Origin: JAGRGG01 sp965217265
GTDB taxonomy: Bacteria > Pseudomonadota > Alphaproteobacteria > Geminicoccales > Geminicoccaceae
Length of the DNA stretch: 64,000 nt
Reading direction: 5' to 3'
Assembly: GCA_965217265.1 (NCBI GenBank)
Contig: CBDCHP010000011.1
Coordinates: 62,001 to 126,000 of the forward strand
The stretch's first letter is position 1. Every line of letters begins with the position of its first letter. The notes below the pieces were generated by a model that did not search any database, was not told the origin of the DNA, and saw nothing but the letters and a program-made list of their open reading frames with translations. This document shows positions 61,272-64,000 of this stretch, piece by piece. A program made the position numbers and the translations under genes.

Positions 61272-63482
61272 ATGACCGACCAAACCCCGCCCGCCGCGAC
61301 GGACGAGACCGTGGTGGCGCAGGCCGGCCCGGTGCTCGACGGGTCGGAGGGTCTCGGTTCCGCCGCCGACGGCGACGCCGGACCGCGACGGCTCATCGAC
61401 GAGGGCCTCTTGGAGAACGGGGGCTTCGGCGCGACGACCGGCGGGGCGCCCGCGACGCTCCCCCCCAGCCCCGGTTTCAGCCCCGACCCGCTCGTCCTGC
61501 CGACGGCGGCGATGCCCCTGCCGGAGCCGGGCACGCGCGTCGTGGTGGACGTGCCGGTCGGGGCCGAGGTGCGGCTCGAAGACCAAGCCTTCGATCCGAC
61601 GCTCGCGACCTACGCCGTCGACGGCAACGACCTCGTCGTCACCCTCGTCGACGGCGGCATCGTCGTCCTGAACGGCTTCTTCGCCGGCGAGGACACGGCG
61701 CTCTCGGTGCTGGAAGGGCCCCTCGTCGCGGCCCCGGCCCTGTTGCAGCAGGCCGATACGACGCCCCAACTCGCCCAAGGGCAGGCGGCCGAGCCCGCGG
61801 CCGAGGGGCCGCAGGACGACGGCGGCGGCGCCGGCTTTCGCGCCTACGATCCGGGCAGTATCGGCGTCGGCCTCGACCCTAGCGGTCCGCTCGGCGCCAC
61901 CTCGCTCGCCCGCGCCACGCCCAATTTCGAGGGCGTGCGGCCCTTCGGCGCGCGGGACGACGGGAACGACGGCGACGGCGGGGGTGGCGGCGGCGAGCCG
62001 GTCGGCGGGGTCGCGCCGACGATCGCGCTGGCAAACCGCATCGACGGCGAGATCATCGACCAGGAGGGGCCGCCGTTCGCGTTCCCCGAGCGCCCGGGTC
62101 TGCCAATCCGCGGCGAGGGCCAGCTGGTGCCCGAGGCCCAGATCAACGGCGTCGATCAGGCGAACCTGACCCTCGACGCGCCGCGCGAGGTCGAGGTGAC
62201 GCTCCAGTCCGAGACGTCGCGCTCGGTCGACAGCCTGCTCGTCTACGACATCGGCGACGACGGGGCGATGACGAACGTCCGCACCGTCTTCGCCGGGATG
62301 AACACGCCGGGTCAGGTCCATTTCGGGCCGGGCCAGACGACGCCCGGCACGACGGCCTCGCTCGGCGTCGTCGGCGCCGGCACGCAGTTGGGCTTCGTCC
62401 TCGTCAACGACGGCGAGCGCGACTACGGCGATTTGTTCGGGGCCGGGCGCTTCGAGTTGCGCTCGGGCGAGGGGCCGGGCGTCGCCAGGAATACCGACGA
62501 GGCCCCGCCGCGCCTCGTCCACGTCGCCCCCGACGGCACCGAGACGGTGCTCGACGAGCGGCTCTACTTCACCGCCGACGACTCGCAGGACACCGACAAC
62601 AACAACGCGCTGCATCCCGACGGGCTCGGCCACCTCGTCTCGGGCGTCGAGGGCAGCAGCCTCGTCATCGGCTTCGAGGACGGCGAGGGGCCGGCGAACC
62701 GGCTCGGCACCGGCTACGACCGCGACTTCAACGACGCGGTGATCGCCGTCGATTACGGCGAACCCGAGGGCAGCGGCGGCGACAGGATCGTCCGGCTCGA
62801 CATGGATCTGGCGGCGCAGATCGCCGACCCGGACAGCACGACGATGACGGGGGGCGTCGTCCTCCTCGCCGAGGGCGAGGCCGGCGACCGGCTGCGCCTG
62901 CCGGACGGCGTGCTGGACGGCACCAACATCACCGTCGAGCCGGTCGGGGCCGAGCGGATCGCGTTCAGCGGCGCCGACAGCATCGCCAACTACGAGAAGG
63001 CGATGAGTGCGGTGAACCTCGTCCTCGACCCGAACGACCCGGGGGCGGGTACGCGGACGATCGAGGCCAATGTCACCGACGACAGCGGCCTGGAGAGCAA
63101 CACTGCCCGGACGACGATCGCCATCGCCCCGCCGGGTGACGACAACACCCCGCCGGGCGACGGCGGACCCGTGGTCGCGGCGGACGACTTCGTGCCGTTG
63201 ACGCTGGATGGCGGCGGCGACGACCCGCGCGGGGGCGGGGCGCCGCGCGGCGACGATGGCGGGGCGGGCGGCGACCGTCTGGCGCTGAACAACGTCTTTC
63301 AGGGCGGGGGCGAGCTTCACTTCGAGCCCGCCGCCGCCAACAACGATGGGGCCGCGAACGACGCCGGGCCCGCCGCCAAGGCGGGGGGCCCCGAGATCGT
63401 CTTCGCCGACGCGCCCAACCTCGTCAGTCCGGCGGCGCTCGGCCTGGAGCCGCCGCAGCACTCGGACGGCGCCACGTCCTGA
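61272..63482 (+). CDS. Large acidic surface/secreted protein with DUF4114 domain
   Basis: 736 residues from ATG 61272. N-terminal disordered part, then a retention-module-like stretch (VVVDVPVGAEVRLEDQAFD, DGNDLVVTLVDGGIVVLNG, about 100-150) seen at the N-terminus of type I-secreted adhesins. A DUF4114 domain (about 285-500) has GTQLGFVLVNDGERDYGDLF and GFEDGEGPANRLGTGYDRDFND. A Ca-binding-style repeat region and Gly/Asp-rich tail follow. No signal peptide. A biofilm or surface role is likely. The opposing RHH-PAS gene could regulate it. Confidence 0.72.
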   Translation: MTDQTPPAATDETVVAQAGPVLDGSEGLGSAADGDAGPRRLIDEGLLENGGFGATTGGAPATLPPSPGFSPDPLVLPTAAMPLPEPGTRVVVDVPVGAEVRLEDQAFDPTLATYAVDGNDLVVTLVDGGIVVLNGFFAGEDTALSVLEGPLVAAPALLQQADTTPQLAQGQAAEPAAEGPQDDGGGAGFRAYDPGSIGVGLDPSGPLGATSLARATPNFEGVRPFGARDDGNDGDGGGGGGEPVGGVAPTIALANRIDGEIIDQEGPPFAFPERPGLPIRGEGQLVPEAQINGVDQANLTLDAPREVEVTLQSETSRSVDSLLVYDIGDDGAMTNVRTVFAGMNTPGQVHFGPGQTTPGTTASLGVVGAGTQLGFVLVNDGERDYGDLFGAGRFELRSGEGPGVARNTDEAPPRLVHVAPDGTETVLDERLYFTADDSQDTDNNNALHPDGLGHLVSGVEGSSLVIGFEDGEGPANRLGTGYDRDFNDAVIAVDYGEPEGSGGDRIVRLDMDLAAQIADPDSTTMTGGVVLLAEGEAGDRLRLPDGVLDGTNITVEPVGAERIAFSGADSIANYEKAMSAVNLVLDPNDPGAGTRTIEANVTDDSGLESNTARTTIAIAPPGDDNTPPGDGGPVVAADDFVPLTLDGGGDDPRGGGAPRGDDGGAGGDRLALNNVFQGGGELHFEPAAANNDGAANDAGPAAKAGGPEIVFADAPNLVSPAALGLEPPQHSDGATS

Positions 63483-63511
63483 CCCCCCCGCCGCCGCAAG
63501 TCCCCGACGCC

Positions 63512-64000
63512 GTGAGCCCGCCGGGCGACGCCCCGGCGGAGGGCATGACGGCGGGCGGCGCCCTGCTGGCGCGGCTCAAGGCCGTCGGGGTCGACTACCT
63601 GTTCGCCAATTCGGGCACCGACTTCCCGCCGATCATCGAGGGGCTGGCCGAGGCCGCCGCCAAGGACGTGCCGCTGCCGCAAGCACTCGTCATGCCGCAC
63701 GAGAGCGCGGCACTCGGCATGGCGCACGGCTACGCGCTTAGCTCCGGCCAAGCGCAGGCCGTCATGCTGCACACCAACGTCGGGCTCGCCAACGGTGCCG
63801 CGGGTGCGATCAACGCCGCGACCGACGGCGTGCCGATGCTGTTGTTCTCCGGCCGCACCCCCCTCACCGAGCGCGGCCGGTTCGGCGCCCGCACCGTCCC
63901 GATCGGCTGGGGCCAGGAGATGCGCGACCAGACGGCGCTGGTGCGCGAGGCGGCGAAGTGGGACTACGAACTGCGCTACCCCGAGCAGGCCCCCGAGGCC
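63512..64000 (+). CDS. Thiamine diphosphate-dependent enzyme (acetolactate synthase-like), 5' part
   Basis: The window ends inside this gene. Start GTG 63512, with ATG 63545 (GGAGGG just upstream) as an alternative. The readable part is the N-terminal ThDP-binding Pyr domain: LLARLKAVGVDYLFANSGTD, PHESAALGMAHGYAL with the conserved Glu that activates ThDP, and NAATDGVPMLLFSGRTP. It belongs to the acetolactate synthase/benzoylformate decarboxylase superfamily; which reaction cannot be said without the C-terminus. Confidence 0.8.
   Translation, partial: MSPPGDAPAEGMTAGGALLARLKAVGVDYLFANSGTDFPPIIEGLAEAAAKDVPLPQALVMPHESAALGMAHGYALSSGQAQAVMLHTNVGLANGAAGAINAATDGVPMLLFSGRTPLTERGRFGARTVPIGWGQEMRDQTALVREAAKWDYELRYPEQAPEA

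Overview
The window is about 64 kb of very GC-rich bacterial chromosome. It is densely packed, makes heavy use of GTG and TTG starts, and has many 4-nt stop/start overlaps. Several families point to an alphaproteobacterium, perhaps near Rhodospirillales or Geminicoccales: an ELM1-like protein, EipB/DUF1849, the trpS-nfuA-tsaB-rimI block, and an RHH_4-type ribbon-helix-helix protein. No rRNA or tRNA gene, complete insertion sequence, phage or CRISPR array was found.

Layout. 0-6.7 kb: the end of an MCE (Mla-type) lipid transport operon, then a PadR regulator with a clear palindromic operator and an RND efflux pump (adaptor plus permease). 6.7-11 kb: surface glycan genes (ELM1-like, GT4, sulfotransferase, GT8-like). 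11-16.7 kb: a complete NMT1/THI5-like ABC transporter, a GlcD-like FAD enzyme, rpmG with promoter and terminator, and an OmpA-like protein. 16.7-23 kb: a low-GC insert, eipB, a hydroxyacid dehydrogenase, a flippase, ccmC and hemH. 23-26.3 kb: the wreck of a second RND locus. 26.3-33.5 kb: amino-acid enzymes, an RTX protein, an MmgE/PrpD protein and a beta-helix/DUF4114 protein. 33.7-36.7 kb: a metal transport island (CDF, ZIP-like, second CDF) divergent from a ZntR-like MerR. 36.8-46.2 kb: a second PLP dehydratase, an orphan antitoxin, GNAT, an ornithine cyclodeaminase-like enzyme, an HTH plus solute-binding regulator overlapping a prepilin peptidase, then rimI, tsaB, nfuA and trpS. 46.4-64 kb: AraC with a broken SDR target, MFS, esterase, dgcN-dgcA (D-glutamate catabolism), DUF924-BASS, DJ-1/PfpI, nucleotidyltransferase, purB, a frameshifted HtrA, an RHH-PAS regulator, a large DUF4114 surface protein and the start of a ThDP enzyme.

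The most unusual feature is a family of eleven ~150-bp palindromic elements (ten intact, one split). Each sits directly against one or two stop codons. The ends are inverted repeats of about 47 bp. Each end reads inward as an intrinsic terminator: a GC hairpin followed by a long pyrimidine/U tract. Between them lies an asymmetric core marked by GTTAAC. Hairpins differ in sequence between copies by changes that keep base pairing. One copy has its right hairpin replaced by an unrelated hairpin, and another is split by about 650 bp of lower-GC DNA. The set looks like a dispersed two-way terminator module that punctuates gene ends, and I do not recognise it as a named family.

Four coding regions carry frameshifts (second RND permease, SDR with two, HtrA, small lipoprotein). 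For the RND locus an independent deletion shows real decay. For the others an assembly error remains possible.
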